Made by a program: the position numbers and the translations under genes. A DNA stretch of 40,500 nucleotides, taken from contig NZ_WQLB01000039.1 of the NCBI RefSeq assembly GCF_009755355.1, positions 1-40,500 on the forward strand. The letters run 5' to 3'. This document shows positions 19,705-28,210 of the stretch, piece after piece. The stretch's first letter is position 1, and each line of letters opens with the position of its first letter. Source of the stretch: Deinococcus arboris (GTDB lineage Bacteria; Deinococcota; Deinococci; Deinococcales; Deinococcaceae). The notes under the pieces are model-generated. The model saw only the letters and a program-made list of their open reading frames with translations. It did no database searches and was not told the origin of the DNA.

Positions 19705-21228
19705 TTATGGCTTGGCCACGTTCTGGGCACGGTCGTGCAGGTACACCTCCAGGTTGGTGTAGCCGGCGCGCCCCAGTCGGGCCAGTGACAGGGTGGTGGT
19801 GTTGCCGTCCGCCGCCACCGCCGGATTCAGGCTATTGGCGCGCTCCCAGCTGTCAGGCATGCCGTCGCCGTCGGTGTCGGCCGGCGCTGGGGGCGGCGCC
19901 GTGAAATCCAGTCGCAGCGCGTCGCCCGCCGGGTTGGTGTCCTGGGGCGCTGGGTCAAACGTTCGTGCCGCCACGTGGGCCATCAGGCGGCGGTCCATCG
20001 GGTCGCGGGGCAGCGCGCCCACGTCGCGTGCCAGGAGGGTCAGCAACTCGTCTGCCGGGTGGTAGGTGATGGCCGGAAAGGGGTGCCGGGCCGGGGCGGC
20101 AAAGGGGGGCGGCGTCTGGGCAAAGGGCAGGCCTCCCGTCTGTGCCGCCTCGGCAAAGTCGTTGCAGCAGTACACCAGCCCAAAGTCGCGCTGTGCGGGA
20201 AACAGGTTGACCTGGTTGCCGGACAGAAACAGCCGGGTGGGCGTGCTGGCTGGCAGGTAGCCTTCCTCGGGAAGCCCCGCTCCTTCCAGTGTGAACATGC
20301 CGTGATTAAAGCGGCTGGGCTGCGCGTAAAAGAGGTTGCCCACCGCGTTCAGGCGGTAGTACAGCGGCTGCGAAGCGTAGCCTCCGGCCTCGGCATTCAC
20401 CCGCGCGGTCTGACTGAGGCTGACCGGGCGGCTGGGGTCGTACATCACGTTGTTGGACAGCTCGTAGTCGGCTGCTGTGCCGCTGGCACTGGGGTTCTCG
20501 CGGCTGAACTCGGGCAAGCGGCCCACGATACGGTTCCAGAGGTTGTGGTGAAGAGACAGGCGGGTCAGGGGAAAGCCGCGCCCGGGGTCCGTGTAATTGA
20601 GCAGCATCCCGCCAAATTCGGCGTGGTCACCCACCGTCTCGGCAAACAGGCTGCGCTGCACCGTGATGTCGCTGGAAAAGGAGATCTGCACGGCCTCGTC
20701 CGAGGCGTTGCCCACCGATACGTGGTCAATGATGCCCAGTTTGGCGCGGTGCAGGCGCAGGCCGTCGTCCCCTATCCCGGCGGGGCGCAGGCGCAGATGA
20801 CGCACGATGAAGTTGCGCGGTGTGACCGGAGGCAGTGGGCAGCCGTCGGCCTCACACACCGTCTCGCCTTCAATCAGCAGGCCGCGCAGGATGACCCCGC
20901 CCGGCGAGGTCTGCCCGGCCACCGTCACGTCGGGCTGCGTCAGCACCGGCACGCCCTGAATCACGCCGCTGACCCGGAAGACGATGGTGCGCGGTCCCTT
21001 CTGGTCCAGCGCCGCTTGCAGCGACCCCGGCCCCGACGCCGCCAGGGTGGTCACAGCCAGCACGCGCCCGCCCCGCCCGCCGCTGGCGCCGGCCCCGAAC
21101 CCCTCGGCCCCCGGAAAGGCGGGCAGGGCGGCCTGGCTCTGACGGGCCAGCGCGGCGCCTGCGGGGTGCCCCGGCAGCGCCGACGCCGTGAGCAGCGCGA
21201 GCATTCCGAACAGCCGTCCTCTGTGCAT
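19705..21228 (-). CDS. Secreted pectate-lyase-like beta-helix protein
   Basis: 507 residues starting at ATG 21228, with GGGGAGG six bases upstream and a signal peptide (about 1-26). The mature part starts PAFPGAEGFGAGASGGRGG and continues ...VTTLAASGPGSLQAAL, the typical N-terminus of PL1-type pectate lyase-like beta-helices. Parallel-helix rungs include VTVAGQTSPGGVILRG, FIVRHLRLRP, LGIIDHVSVGNASDEAVQISFS, ITVQRSLFAE and SLHHNLWNRIVGRLPEF. A Ca-binding loop DTDGDGMPDSWE (about 459-470) precedes the C-terminal segment. Such enzymes degrade plant polygalacturonate, but the Deinococcus substrate is not established. It would be exported to the cell surface or medium. Confidence 0.85.
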   Translation of the reverse strand: MHRGRLFGMLALLTASALPGHPAGAALARQSQAALPAFPGAEGFGAGASGGRGGRVLAVTTLAASGPGSLQAALDQKGPRTIVFRVSGVIQGVPVLTQPDVTVAGQTSPGGVILRGLLIEGETVCEADGCPLPPVTPRNFIVRHLRLRPAGIGDDGLRLHRAKLGIIDHVSVGNASDEAVQISFSSDITVQRSLFAETVGDHAEFGGMLLNYTDPGRGFPLTRLSLHHNLWNRIVGRLPEFSRENPSASGTAADYELSNNVMYDPSRPVSLSQTARVNAEAGGYASQPLYYRLNAVGNLFYAQPSRFNHGMFTLEGAGLPEEGYLPASTPTRLFLSGNQVNLFPAQRDFGLVYCCNDFAEAAQTGGLPFAQTPPPFAAPARHPFPAITYHPADELLTLLARDVGALPRDPMDRRLMAHVAARTFDPAPQDTNPAGDALRLDFTAPPPAPADTDGDGMPDSWERANSLNPAVAADGNTTTLSLARLGRAGYTNLEVYLHDRAQNVAKP

Positions 21229-21540
21229 GCTGGGCCTCCCCTCGTGGTCCGAACTGCTCCGGAGCATAGGGGGCGCGGCCTTGCAGAAGTCTGAAAAGCG
21301 GAAATGGACAAGGGTGAGGCGGAGCGTCAAGGCACGCCGAACGGGCCCACGAATCTAGGAAGGCTGGCCCCGTCTGCAGAACTGGTGCACAACGGGATGG
21401 GCAGTCACCTCCTGCTCGCTTTGAAGAGGCTTGTGTTTACAGGCTGGCGGCGGCACGCCCCAGGCCTGAAGAGCTTTGCCGCTGGTCCCCCCAGTTCCTG
21501 TGGCGTTTTTCCTTCACCTTCCCCGGATACAATCGGCGCG
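21229..21540. other. Divergent intergenic region between pectate-lyase-like and MFS genes
   Basis: On the minus side TATGCT (21263-21268) is a likely -10 for the pectate-lyase-like gene, giving a leader of about 28 bases with the GGGGAGG site. On the plus side TACAAT (21528-21533) serves the MFS gene. Between them no gene or clear repeat is seen. Confidence 0.45.
21528..21533 (+). promoter_or_regulatory. -10 box TACAAT of the MFS transporter gene
   Basis: TACAAT followed by CGGCGCG and the ATG at 21541, with no ribosome-binding site. This decides the start over the in-frame ATG at 21304. Confidence 0.55.
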
Positions 21541-22683
21541 ATGCTCTGGCAGCGGCCCCTGACCATGCTGCGGCTGCTGGCCCTGCTCGCCCTGAGCGAA
21601 ACGGTGCGCGCCGCGTTTTTTGTGGCGGCGCTGCCCATTGGCGGGCCCGCACTGGGCCTGAGCGCCGCCGTGATTGGCGTGATGGCCGGCGCACACTACC
21701 TGGCCGACGCCCTGATGCGTGGCCCGGCCGGCGCGCTGGTGGCGCGCGCCGGCCTGGGGCCAACCCTGCTGGCAGGCAGTCTGCTGGGCCTGCTGACCCT
21801 GTGGCTGACCCGCACCCTGCCGTCGCCCCTGGGGGGGGTGCTGGCCTGCGCCGTGTGGGGGGCCGGCAGCGCGGCGCTGTGGCCCGCCGTCATGAGCGCC
21901 TCGCAGGCGCTGGCCCGGCCAGAGCGCACCGCCCGCGCCCTGACCGTGACCAACCTGACCGCTGTGCCCGCCGTGCTGGTCGGCGCCCTGGCAGCTGGCC
22001 CCCTCATGCAGGGCTGGCCAGGGGCCGTCTGGACGGGGCTGCTGCTCCTTCAGGGTGCGGCGGCGGCGCTGGCCCTGAGCCTGTGGCGCACCTCCCTCCC
22101 GCTGCGGACCGCGCCTGCCCCCTGGCGAGAGTGGCGGGGCGTGGCGGCGCTGCTGCCCACGGCCTTTGTGCAGACATTGGCGCCGGGCCTGCTGGTCACG
22201 ACCCTGTATCCCATGCTGAGTTTTCTGGGCCTGCGCCTGGGAGACCTGCTGCTGCCGGGCGCGCTGACCGGCGTGCTAATCGGCGTCAGCGCTGCGTGGT
22301 TGGGTCGCCACGCCGACCGCGACCACCCAGGGCGGGCCCTCTTGCCAGGCCTGGCCCTGCTCAGCGCCGGGTTTTTCCTGGCGGCGCTGACGGGCGCCCA
22401 GTTTCTCTGGCTGCTGGCGGCGGTGGCGGGCGTGGGTTTCGGCGCCTTTCTGACCGGCTGGAACGGTCTGGTGGCGCGCACCCTGCCGCAGGGCCAGCGC
22501 GCCGCCGCCTGGGGGGCCGTCATGACCGCCGAGGCGCTGGGCGCGGCCGCCGGTCCCATGCTGGGCGGCGCGGCCTGGCAGGTCTGGGGCGTGGGCGGCG
22601 TCTTCGCGCTGGGGGGCGCGGCCTTTGCTGGGGCGCTGCTGTACGCGGTTCGCCGCCCAGCGGGCAAAGTTGCAGCGTCCTGA
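21541..22683 (+). CDS. MFS transporter
   Basis: 380 residues, almost wholly hydrophobic, with about twelve membrane segments. The loop after helices 2-3 reads ADALMRGPAGALVARAGLGPTLLAGSLLGLL, a variant of the MFS motif A. The central cytoplasmic loop is short (SLWRTSLPLRTAPAPWREWRG), and the second half repeats the pattern (IGVSAAWLGRHADRDHPGRALLPGLALLS). The family exports or imports small solutes, with drug-efflux-like members most similar in layout. The substrate is not readable. It is a single gene with a leaderless-type promoter. Confidence 0.88.
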   Translation: MLWQRPLTMLRLLALLALSETVRAAFFVAALPIGGPALGLSAAVIGVMAGAHYLADALMRGPAGALVARAGLGPTLLAGSLLGLLTLWLTRTLPSPLGGVLACAVWGAGSAALWPAVMSASQALARPERTARALTVTNLTAVPAVLVGALAAGPLMQGWPGAVWTGLLLLQGAAAALALSLWRTSLPLRTAPAPWREWRGVAALLPTAFVQTLAPGLLVTTLYPMLSFLGLRLGDLLLPGALTGVLIGVSAAWLGRHADRDHPGRALLPGLALLSAGFFLAALTGAQFLWLLAAVAGVGFGAFLTGWNGLVARTLPQGQRAAAWGAVMTAEALGAAAGPMLGGAAWQVWGVGGVFALGGAAFAGALLYAVRRPAGKVAAS

Positions 22684-23014
22684 GCGAGAGGGGTGCTGGT
22701 CTCCAGTCCATAGGGGCCATTAGGTGCAGGTAGGTTGCCTCATCTCTGCGCCCACCACGGCCCTGAGGCTTGCCCGAATGCGCCGCTCGTCAGCCTGCTG
22801 TGTCTTTTGCTTAAGAGAAGCAGACGGCGGCATTCCGGTGCGCTTGTACCTCTTCTAGTCCACAGAGGCGCTGTCGGGGACGGCGCACTCCGCTACGGCT
22901 TAACAAGCCCGCTTGAGAAAGCTGTAGGGCCTGCCTGCATCCAACCGTAAGCCTGAAATGTCAGCAGCAGAGGCTCTGAATGCCTCACCGCGCGAGATAA
23001 AAGCCTTGTGGTTT
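22684..23014. other. Intergenic stretch without a supported gene
   Basis: Downstream of the MFS gene on one side and of ispE on the other. A weak hairpin, GAGGC with GCCTC at 22970-22986, could end the minus-strand ispE transcript but has no T-run. No coding frame looks convincing and no tRNA-like fold was seen. Confidence 0.45.
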
Positions 23015-23860
23015 TTACAGCGTGCAGGCCGCCGTGACCCACCAGTCTGGATACGCCCGGCTCAGCGCCTGCACCGCTTCGTGCGCCTGGTCATCATTCT
23101 GGGCCAGGGCAAAGCAGGTGCCGCCCGAGCCGCTCATCAGGGGCGAGTGGAGGCCAGCCTCTTCCAGGGCGCGCAGCGCGGCCCGGATCGGCGCGTGACG
23201 GGCCGCCACCGGGTCTTGCAGGGCGTTGAAATACGGCACCGGGCGCCCATTGGACAGCGCCGCCACAATGGCTTCGATATCCAGGGCGCCACTAAAGTCT
23301 TCCTCGGCGTCCAGCCAGATATAAGCGTCGCGGGCACTGACCTCGACCCCTGGGTTCAGCAGCACCAGCGCGGTGCGCGGCACCGGTGTGGGGGAGAGCA
23401 CCTCGCCAATCCCGGCGGCGGTGGCGGCGCGGCCCAGCAGGAAAAACGGCACGTCGGCGCCCAGGCCCCGGGCCAGGGTCGCCAGGTTCACGCCCGATGG
23501 ATACAGCCGCGCCAGCGCCATCAGCGTGGTCGCCGCGTCGCTGCTGCCGCCCCCCAGCCCCGAGGCCAGCGGCAGCCGCTTGTGAAGTGTGATGGCCGCG
23601 CCGCCTGTCACCCCTGCCGCCTGCAGGTACGCCTGCGCCGCGCGGTACACCAGATTGCGCTCGTCGGTCGGCAGGTCGGCGCCAGTGACCGTCAGGCTGA
23701 GGGTCCCGGCGCCCCGGACCTCCAGGTCATCCCCGACATTCAGCGGCACCATCAGGGAATGCAGGTCGTGGTAGCCGTCGGCGCGCAGGGCGCGCACGCT
23801 CAGGCCCAGATTGACCTTCGCCGGGGCGAAGTACGTGACTGGCGCGGCGTCAGGCGTCAT
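23015..23860 (-). CDS. ispE: 4-diphosphocytidyl-2-C-methyl-D-erythritol kinase
   Basis: 281 residues, GHMP kinase family. IspE phosphorylates the 2-hydroxyl of CDP-methylerythritol in the MEP isoprenoid pathway. The N-terminal motif APAKVNLGLSVRALRADGYHDLHSLM, the ATP loop LPLASGLGGGSSDAATTLMAL, GADVPFFLLG and the C-terminal glycine loop LMSGSGGTCFAL are all standard. Its ATG overlaps the ispD stop by 4 bases, so the two consecutive-pathway enzymes are translationally coupled (IspF, the next step, is not in the window). Confidence 0.96.
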   Translation of the reverse strand: MTPDAAPVTYFAPAKVNLGLSVRALRADGYHDLHSLMVPLNVGDDLEVRGAGTLSLTVTGADLPTDERNLVYRAAQAYLQAAGVTGGAAITLHKRLPLASGLGGGSSDAATTLMALARLYPSGVNLATLARGLGADVPFFLLGRAATAAGIGEVLSPTPVPRTALVLLNPGVEVSARDAYIWLDAEEDFSGALDIEAIVAALSNGRPVPYFNALQDPVAARHAPIRAALRALEEAGLHSPLMSGSGGTCFALAQNDDQAHEAVQALSRAYPDWWVTAACTL

Positions 23861-24540
23861 ACCCCCTCAGCATTCCATATCTGGGCGTCCCACACCGGGG
23901 CCAGCGCCTGGGCCAGCGCCAGGTCGCCTGGGGTGGTCACCTTGAACAGCCGCGCGTCGCCGGGCACCAGGGCCACCGCCTGCCCCAGCCGCGCCAAGAG
24001 CCCTGCGTCGTCGGTGGCGGCGTAGCCGTCGCTCAGGGCCGCCTCGTGGGCGGCGAGCAGCGCCAGGCGCCGGAAGGCCTGCGGCGTCTGCACGGCCCAC
24101 AGGCCCTCACGCGGGGTGAGGGTGCCCCAGTGCTGGGCGGCGGCCCTTGGGTGAGCGGCCCGCACCAGCGTATCGGCCACCGGCAGGGCCGCGGTGGCGG
24201 CGCCTGTGGTCTGCACCGCAGCCAGCAGCGCCTGAATCACGCCTGGCGGCAGGAAAGGCCGCGCCGCGTCGTGAATCAGCACGGTGTCGGCGTCGGTGGC
24301 GCGCAGCAGGGCCAACACACTCGCCTGCCGGGTGGCGCGGCCCACCACGGCGCGGGCAGGAATATCGGCGGGCAACTCTTCGCCGGGGGGCAGCGCCACG
24401 AGCACCTCGGCCACATGCGGCGCCAGGGCCGCGGCGCTGCGGGCCAGCAGGGTGCGGCCTCCCACCTTGACCAGCGCTTTGGGCCCCAGCCCCAGCCGGG
24501 TGCCGGACCCGGCCGCCGGAATCAGGGCCGCGACTTTCAT
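23857..24540 (-). CDS. ispD: 2-C-methyl-D-erythritol 4-phosphate cytidylyltransferase
   Basis: 227 residues. IspD joins CMP from CTP to methylerythritol 4-phosphate. The nucleotidyltransferase signature VAALIPAAGSGTRLGLGPKALVKVGGRTLL carries the GxGxR and catalytic Lys. The RQASVLALLRATDADTVLIHDAARPFL segment with the HDAARP motif and the TPQAFR motif follow. The start is ATG 24540 (GGAG six bases upstream); the longer frame to 24675 runs back into ubiX and is not supported. It is followed by ispE with a 4-base overlap. Confidence 0.95.
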   Translation of the reverse strand: MKVAALIPAAGSGTRLGLGPKALVKVGGRTLLARSAAALAPHVAEVLVALPPGEELPADIPARAVVGRATRQASVLALLRATDADTVLIHDAARPFLPPGVIQALLAAVQTTGAATAALPVADTLVRAAHPRAAAQHWGTLTPREGLWAVQTPQAFRRLALLAAHEAALSDGYAATDDAGLLARLGQAVALVPGDARLFKVTTPGDLALAQALAPVWDAQIWNAEGV

Positions 24541-24655
24541 GCCATCTCCGGCGAAAAGGAAACGGGGCGCAGTTCGGGATCTGGGCTTGCAGAGCGCCGC
24601 ACGGGTGGACCTTCCGGCGCTTTCCTGGCGCAGACGCAACTGGACGCACGCCAGC

Positions 24656-25225
24656 TCACGCGTGCCCGTCCTCACGCCAGCGGCGAAAGCCGGGCACGTC
24701 CAGCCCGAACTGGTCCAGCACCCGCGCGGTGACGAAATGCAGCAGGTCGTCGACCGTGTCAGGCGCGTGATAAAAGCCAGGGCTGGCGCTCATCACGGTC
24801 GCGCCGGCGTCAAAGGCGGCCAGCAGGTTAACGAGCATCGGGCGTGGCAGGGGGTCCTCGCGCACCACCAGCACCAGGGGGCGGCGCTCCTTGAGAGTGA
24901 CGTGCGCCGCGCGGGTCACCAGGGTGTCGGCAAACCCGTGGGCCACTTTGGCCAGAGTACCCGCGCTGCACGGCAGCAGCAGCATGCCGTCGGTGCGGAA
25001 CGACCCGCTGGCCACACTGGCTGCCAGGTCGCGGTCGTCGTGAACGTGTGCCGCCAGGGCCGTCAGGTCCGGGAGCTGCGGCCCGGCCCCCTCGGCGGTC
25101 ATCACCCGCTTGGCCCCGCTGCTGACAACCAGATGGGTCTCGACCTCCAGATGGTGAAGGGCGCGCAGGGCCGCCAGGGCGTAGGGCATGCCGCTGCCCC
25201 CGGAGACACCGACGACCAGCTTCAC
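24656..25225 (-). CDS. ubiX: Flavin prenyltransferase UbiX
   Basis: 189 residues. UbiX prenylates reduced FMN with dimethylallyl phosphate to make the cofactor of UbiD decarboxylases. The N-terminal GVSGGSGMPYALAALRALHH is the flavodoxin-like FMN-binding motif, followed by THLVVSSGAK, the Ser-rich SVASGSFRTDGMLLLPCSAGTLAKVAHGFADTLVTRAAHVTLKERRPLVLVVREDPLP core and the C-terminal SPGFYHAPDTVDDLLHFVTARVLDQFGLD, all UbiX hallmarks. No ubiD is in the window. The start overlaps the preceding membrane-TPR gene's stop by 4 bases; a 115-base gap separates it from ispD, where a further promoter may lie. Confidence 0.95.
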   Translation of the reverse strand: MKLVVGVSGGSGMPYALAALRALHHLEVETHLVVSSGAKRVMTAEGAGPQLPDLTALAAHVHDDRDLAASVASGSFRTDGMLLLPCSAGTLAKVAHGFADTLVTRAAHVTLKERRPLVLVVREDPLPRPMLVNLLAAFDAGATVMSASPGFYHAPDTVDDLLHFVTARVLDQFGLDVPGFRRWREDGHA

Positions 25226-27309
25226 GCCGCCGCCTCGCGGCGCAGGCGGCGGCCGTGGCGCACCTCGGCAGCGATAAAGGCCAGCAGATTGAGGCTGTAG
25301 GTCAGCACCAGGCCGGTCACCAGGGCGGTCTGGGTGGTGGGCAGCGTGAGGGCCGGCAGGCTGGGGGTCAGAATCAGACCGCTGCTGACACTCAGCGCCG
25401 CCACCAGCGCGCCCCAGGCCAGCAGCAGCATGCTGCCCCAGGGGCTATCCAGCAGGGCCGAGCCGGGCAGCAGCAGCCCCAGCGCGCGGTAGATCAGGGG
25501 CCGCGCCTGTGCGGGCGCCAGCGCCGAGGCCGGCAGCAGCAGCGCCAGCGCCAGCAGCCCCGAGAGCAGCGCCGCGCCCAGCAGCGCCAGGCCCAGGCGC
25601 GGCGACCCGGCAGACGAGTCGTCCAGCAGGGTTAGCGGTCGGCTTAGCCCGGCGCGCAGGGTCACGCTCAGGTCGCCGGTCACGGCGCGGGTCAGGCGGC
25701 GCTGATCGGGATAGCACAGCCGGGGCGTGCCGGGGCGGTAGGCCCGCTGAAAGGCGGCCTCGGGCGTGCCCGGATTGAGCCCCAGGTTAAAGGCGGCGGC
25801 TTCCAGGTCGGGGCGGGCGGCCAGGGCGGCGCGGTACAGCTCACGTGCCTGCGGCTCGTCGCCGCGCGTCTGGGCAATCACGCCCAGGTTGTTGCGCGCG
25901 CAGGCGTCGGCCCCGGCGCGGGTGTACTGCTCGCGGGCCAGGGCGTCTTCGCCGTCCAGCTGGGCGCTCAGGCCCGCCAGCAGCGCGGCGTCGGGGCCGG
26001 GGCGCAGCGGCAGATTGGCCAGCTGCGTGCCGCCCCAGCCGCCGCCGTAGGTGCCGCCCGTCAGCGCCGGTGACTGGAGCCCGGCGCCCGCCACATTCAC
26101 CCATTGCAGCCCCCCCGTCACGGCCAGCAGGGCCGCCGCCAGCAGCACCAGGGTCAGGCGTTCGGGCAGCGTGGCGTAGGCCACGAAGACCCGCCGGGCG
26201 CGGGACAGGGGATGGCGCAGCCACGACCGGTAACGGCCCCCCAGGGCGCGAGTGTCCTGGCCCTGGGCACGCCACGCCCGCACCGCGACGGCCAGCAGCC
26301 CGGCCAGCAGGGCCGCGCCCAGGGCCAGCATGGCCAGCCGGGCCGCGTCGCGCACGCCGCCCAGGCCCTCTGGGCCCAGGTTGTACAGGGTGCCGGCGCG
26401 CAGCGAGCGCGAGAACTGCCGCCACTCGCCGGCCTCGCCGTCGCGGCCCTGGTCCTGCAGGGCCTGGGCGTAGCGGGCGTACAGGGCGGTGCCGCCTTCA
26501 AAGCGCGGGTGCAGTTCGCGCAGGTAGGCCATCCAGACGGCGGCCCGCGCCAGGCGCCGCTGGTCCAGCAGGGTCGCCACGTACCCGCTGGGGTTGCCGT
26601 AGGCCCCCAGCGCCTCCCGGCTGACGGCAATGGCTGGGTCCACGCCGCGCGCCGCTGCGTCCCGCCGCGCGCGGTCCAGGGCCAGGTCGGCCGCCGCCGG
26701 AAACCCCGCGCCGTCCAGCCGCGCGGCCAGCGCCACCCACGCTGGGAAAGGCAGGGTGACGCTCAGGGCCCGCCGCACAGCGCTGAGGGCCGCGTAAGCG
26801 TCGGCGCGGGCCGCCTCGGCTTCGCGCACCGCCAGAAAGGGATTGAGAGGGTCGGCGGCGGCTGCGCGCCCCAGTTCCCCGGGAAGCACGGCGTCGGCGG
26901 CGCGGGCCAGCCAGCCGGTGACCTCGGGGTCAGGCGGAAAGACCACGCGCTCCTGCACACTCAGGGCCGGGGTGACCTCCAGGGTGAGGCGCTCGGTCAG
27001 GTCGCCCAGTTCGGTGCTGACCCGCACCACGCCCCCCGAGCCGTCCAGCGAGGTCACGGTTCCGGGCAGGTCGGCGCGGCCCGCCACCACGCCCCCGGCG
27101 CCCAGGTCGTACACGACCGGCCCCACCCCCAGCAGCACGCGCGAGCCCAGTTCGAGGGGGCCAGTCAGCGGCCCCAGGGCGTCTGGAAAGGTGCGCTCCC
27201 AGCGGCCCGCCGGGTTGTCCACGCGCAGGGTGCGGCCGTCCAGGGTGGCCTCGGCGCCCGCGCTGCCCAGCGCAGAGGCGAGAAGGGCCAGCCCCAGCCA
27301 CCTCTTCAT
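25222..27309 (-). CDS. Exported TPR-containing membrane protein, unknown
   Basis: 695 residues beginning at ATG 27309, which overlaps the plsY-like stop by 4 bases; MKRWLGLALLASALGSAGA is a signal peptide. A beta-rich extracytoplasmic part (about 20-150) precedes helical repeats, a first membrane helix around LAMLALGAALLAGLLAVAV and a second (LVLLAAALLAVTGGL). A TPR-like pair in ADACARNNLGVIAQTRGDEPQARELYRAALAARPDLEAAAFNLGL follows. Three or four more helices at the C-terminus (ALLGAALLSGLLALALLLPA, LLLAWGALVAALSVSSGLIL, LVTGLVLTYSLNLLAFIA) anchor it. No family name is recognised, and envelope assembly is inferred only from its operon position. Confidence 0.72.
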   Translation of the reverse strand: MKRWLGLALLASALGSAGAEATLDGRTLRVDNPAGRWERTFPDALGPLTGPLELGSRVLLGVGPVVYDLGAGGVVAGRADLPGTVTSLDGSGGVVRVSTELGDLTERLTLEVTPALSVQERVVFPPDPEVTGWLARAADAVLPGELGRAAAADPLNPFLAVREAEAARADAYAALSAVRRALSVTLPFPAWVALAARLDGAGFPAAADLALDRARRDAAARGVDPAIAVSREALGAYGNPSGYVATLLDQRRLARAAVWMAYLRELHPRFEGGTALYARYAQALQDQGRDGEAGEWRQFSRSLRAGTLYNLGPEGLGGVRDAARLAMLALGAALLAGLLAVAVRAWRAQGQDTRALGGRYRSWLRHPLSRARRVFVAYATLPERLTLVLLAAALLAVTGGLQWVNVAGAGLQSPALTGGTYGGGWGGTQLANLPLRPGPDAALLAGLSAQLDGEDALAREQYTRAGADACARNNLGVIAQTRGDEPQARELYRAALAARPDLEAAAFNLGLNPGTPEAAFQRAYRPGTPRLCYPDQRRLTRAVTGDLSVTLRAGLSRPLTLLDDSSAGSPRLGLALLGAALLSGLLALALLLPASALAPAQARPLIYRALGLLLPGSALLDSPWGSMLLLAWGALVAALSVSSGLILTPSLPALTLPTTQTALVTGLVLTYSLNLLAFIAAEVRHGRRLRREAAA

Positions 27310-27893
27310 GCGCCCTCGGCCTGGTTGCCGCGCGCGACCAGCTGGGCGCTGCGAACCGCCATGACCACGCCGCCCGCCAGCAGTTCCCACAGGCCCCCAG
27401 AGCGCGTGGCCAGCAGCAGGCCTACTGGCACGGCCACCAGGGTGGCGGCTGGCACCGCGTTCAGTTTCAGGCGGGCCTGCAGGGTGGCCCGGTACAGCGG
27501 GATAAACAGCAGCGCGGTGCCCAGCGTGCCCAGCAGCGTCACCGGGGCCAGCACCAGCAGCGCCCCCAGCAGCGGCGCGATGCCCCCGCCGCCCCGGAAG
27601 CGGAAAAACACCGGGTAACAGTGGCCGGCCACCACGGCCGCCATCGCCAGCCAGCCCCAGTCGGGCGCCACGGCGCGGGCCAGGCCACCCGCCAGCGCGC
27701 CTTTCAGGACATCGCCCGCTGTGACCAGAATGGCCGCCTGCCGCCCAAACTGGCGGTAGGTGCCGCTGCCGCCGGGCAGATCGCGCTCCCGGATATCCGC
27801 GCCGCGCGCGCGCGAATACAGCACCCCCGAGACCAGCGAACCCAGCAGATACGCAGCGAGGGCGACGAGCACGGGCGCGGCGGACGGCGGCAT
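27306..27893 (-). CDS. PlsY-like glycerol-3-phosphate acyltransferase family protein, divergent
   Basis: 195 residues with about five membrane segments, matching the PlsY layout. GSLVSGVLYSRARGADIRERDLPGGSGTYRQFGR stands where canonical PlsY has a GS...DIR..GSGNxGATN loop, and GHCYPVFFRFRGGGGIAPLLG stands for the H.(F)PvflxFkGGKGvaT motif. Canonical PlsY transfers acyl from acyl phosphate to glycerol 3-phosphate to begin phospholipid synthesis. Here the Asn and Thr of the first loop and the Lys of GGKG are missing, so activity is uncertain; some genomes of this group carry several paralogues. A TAGAAT box lies about nine bases before the ATG. It is the first gene of a tightly overlapping cluster with the TPR protein and ubiX. 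Confidence 0.8.
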   Translation of the reverse strand: MPPSAAPVLVALAAYLLGSLVSGVLYSRARGADIRERDLPGGSGTYRQFGRQAAILVTAGDVLKGALAGGLARAVAPDWGWLAMAAVVAGHCYPVFFRFRGGGGIAPLLGALLVLAPVTLLGTLGTALLFIPLYRATLQARLKLNAVPAATLVAVPVGLLLATRSGGLWELLAGGVVMAVRSAQLVARGNQAEGA

Positions 27894-28210
27894 ATGGGCG
27901 GCATTCTAGCGGCCTCGGGTGAGCGCGAAGGCGGCGCTGCCGTGTTCAGGTTACGCCTATCAACTGCCAGGGGGCGCAGCCGGTCGAGGCTGAGCGAATT
28001 CTTCGGGGCGCGCAGGCGGCTCTGCCAGGCCAGTTGCCTCTGACGTGCAGCCTGGGCGAAATGGCGGGCTAGAAACCCTGGCTGAGCCGGGGAGAGCCCT
28101 TGTTGCGGCAGTAGTGGGGCGGAACGGGGCAGAATCCCCTTGAACTGTTCCAGGGGAAAGCCGCTCTGGCTGTGAAGTCCCCTGGCCCCAAGCACCGTTT
28201 CGAGCGTCCT
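27894..28210. other. Intergenic stretch without a supported gene
   Basis: Between the stop of the regulator gene and the plsY-like start. The TAGAAT box of the plsY-like gene is at its left end (about 27903-27908). A hairpin CCAGGGG...CCCCTGG (28150-28185) lies past the regulator's stop and may be its terminator, though no T-run follows. A minus-strand frame covering part of it reads into the plsY-like gene in another frame and is not convincing. Confidence 0.4.

Noticed and set aside
27704..28195. A minus-strand ORF of 163 codons reading into the plsY-like gene
   Set aside because: It overlaps the plsY-like gene in another frame and its upstream half looks random; no transposase motif could be named.
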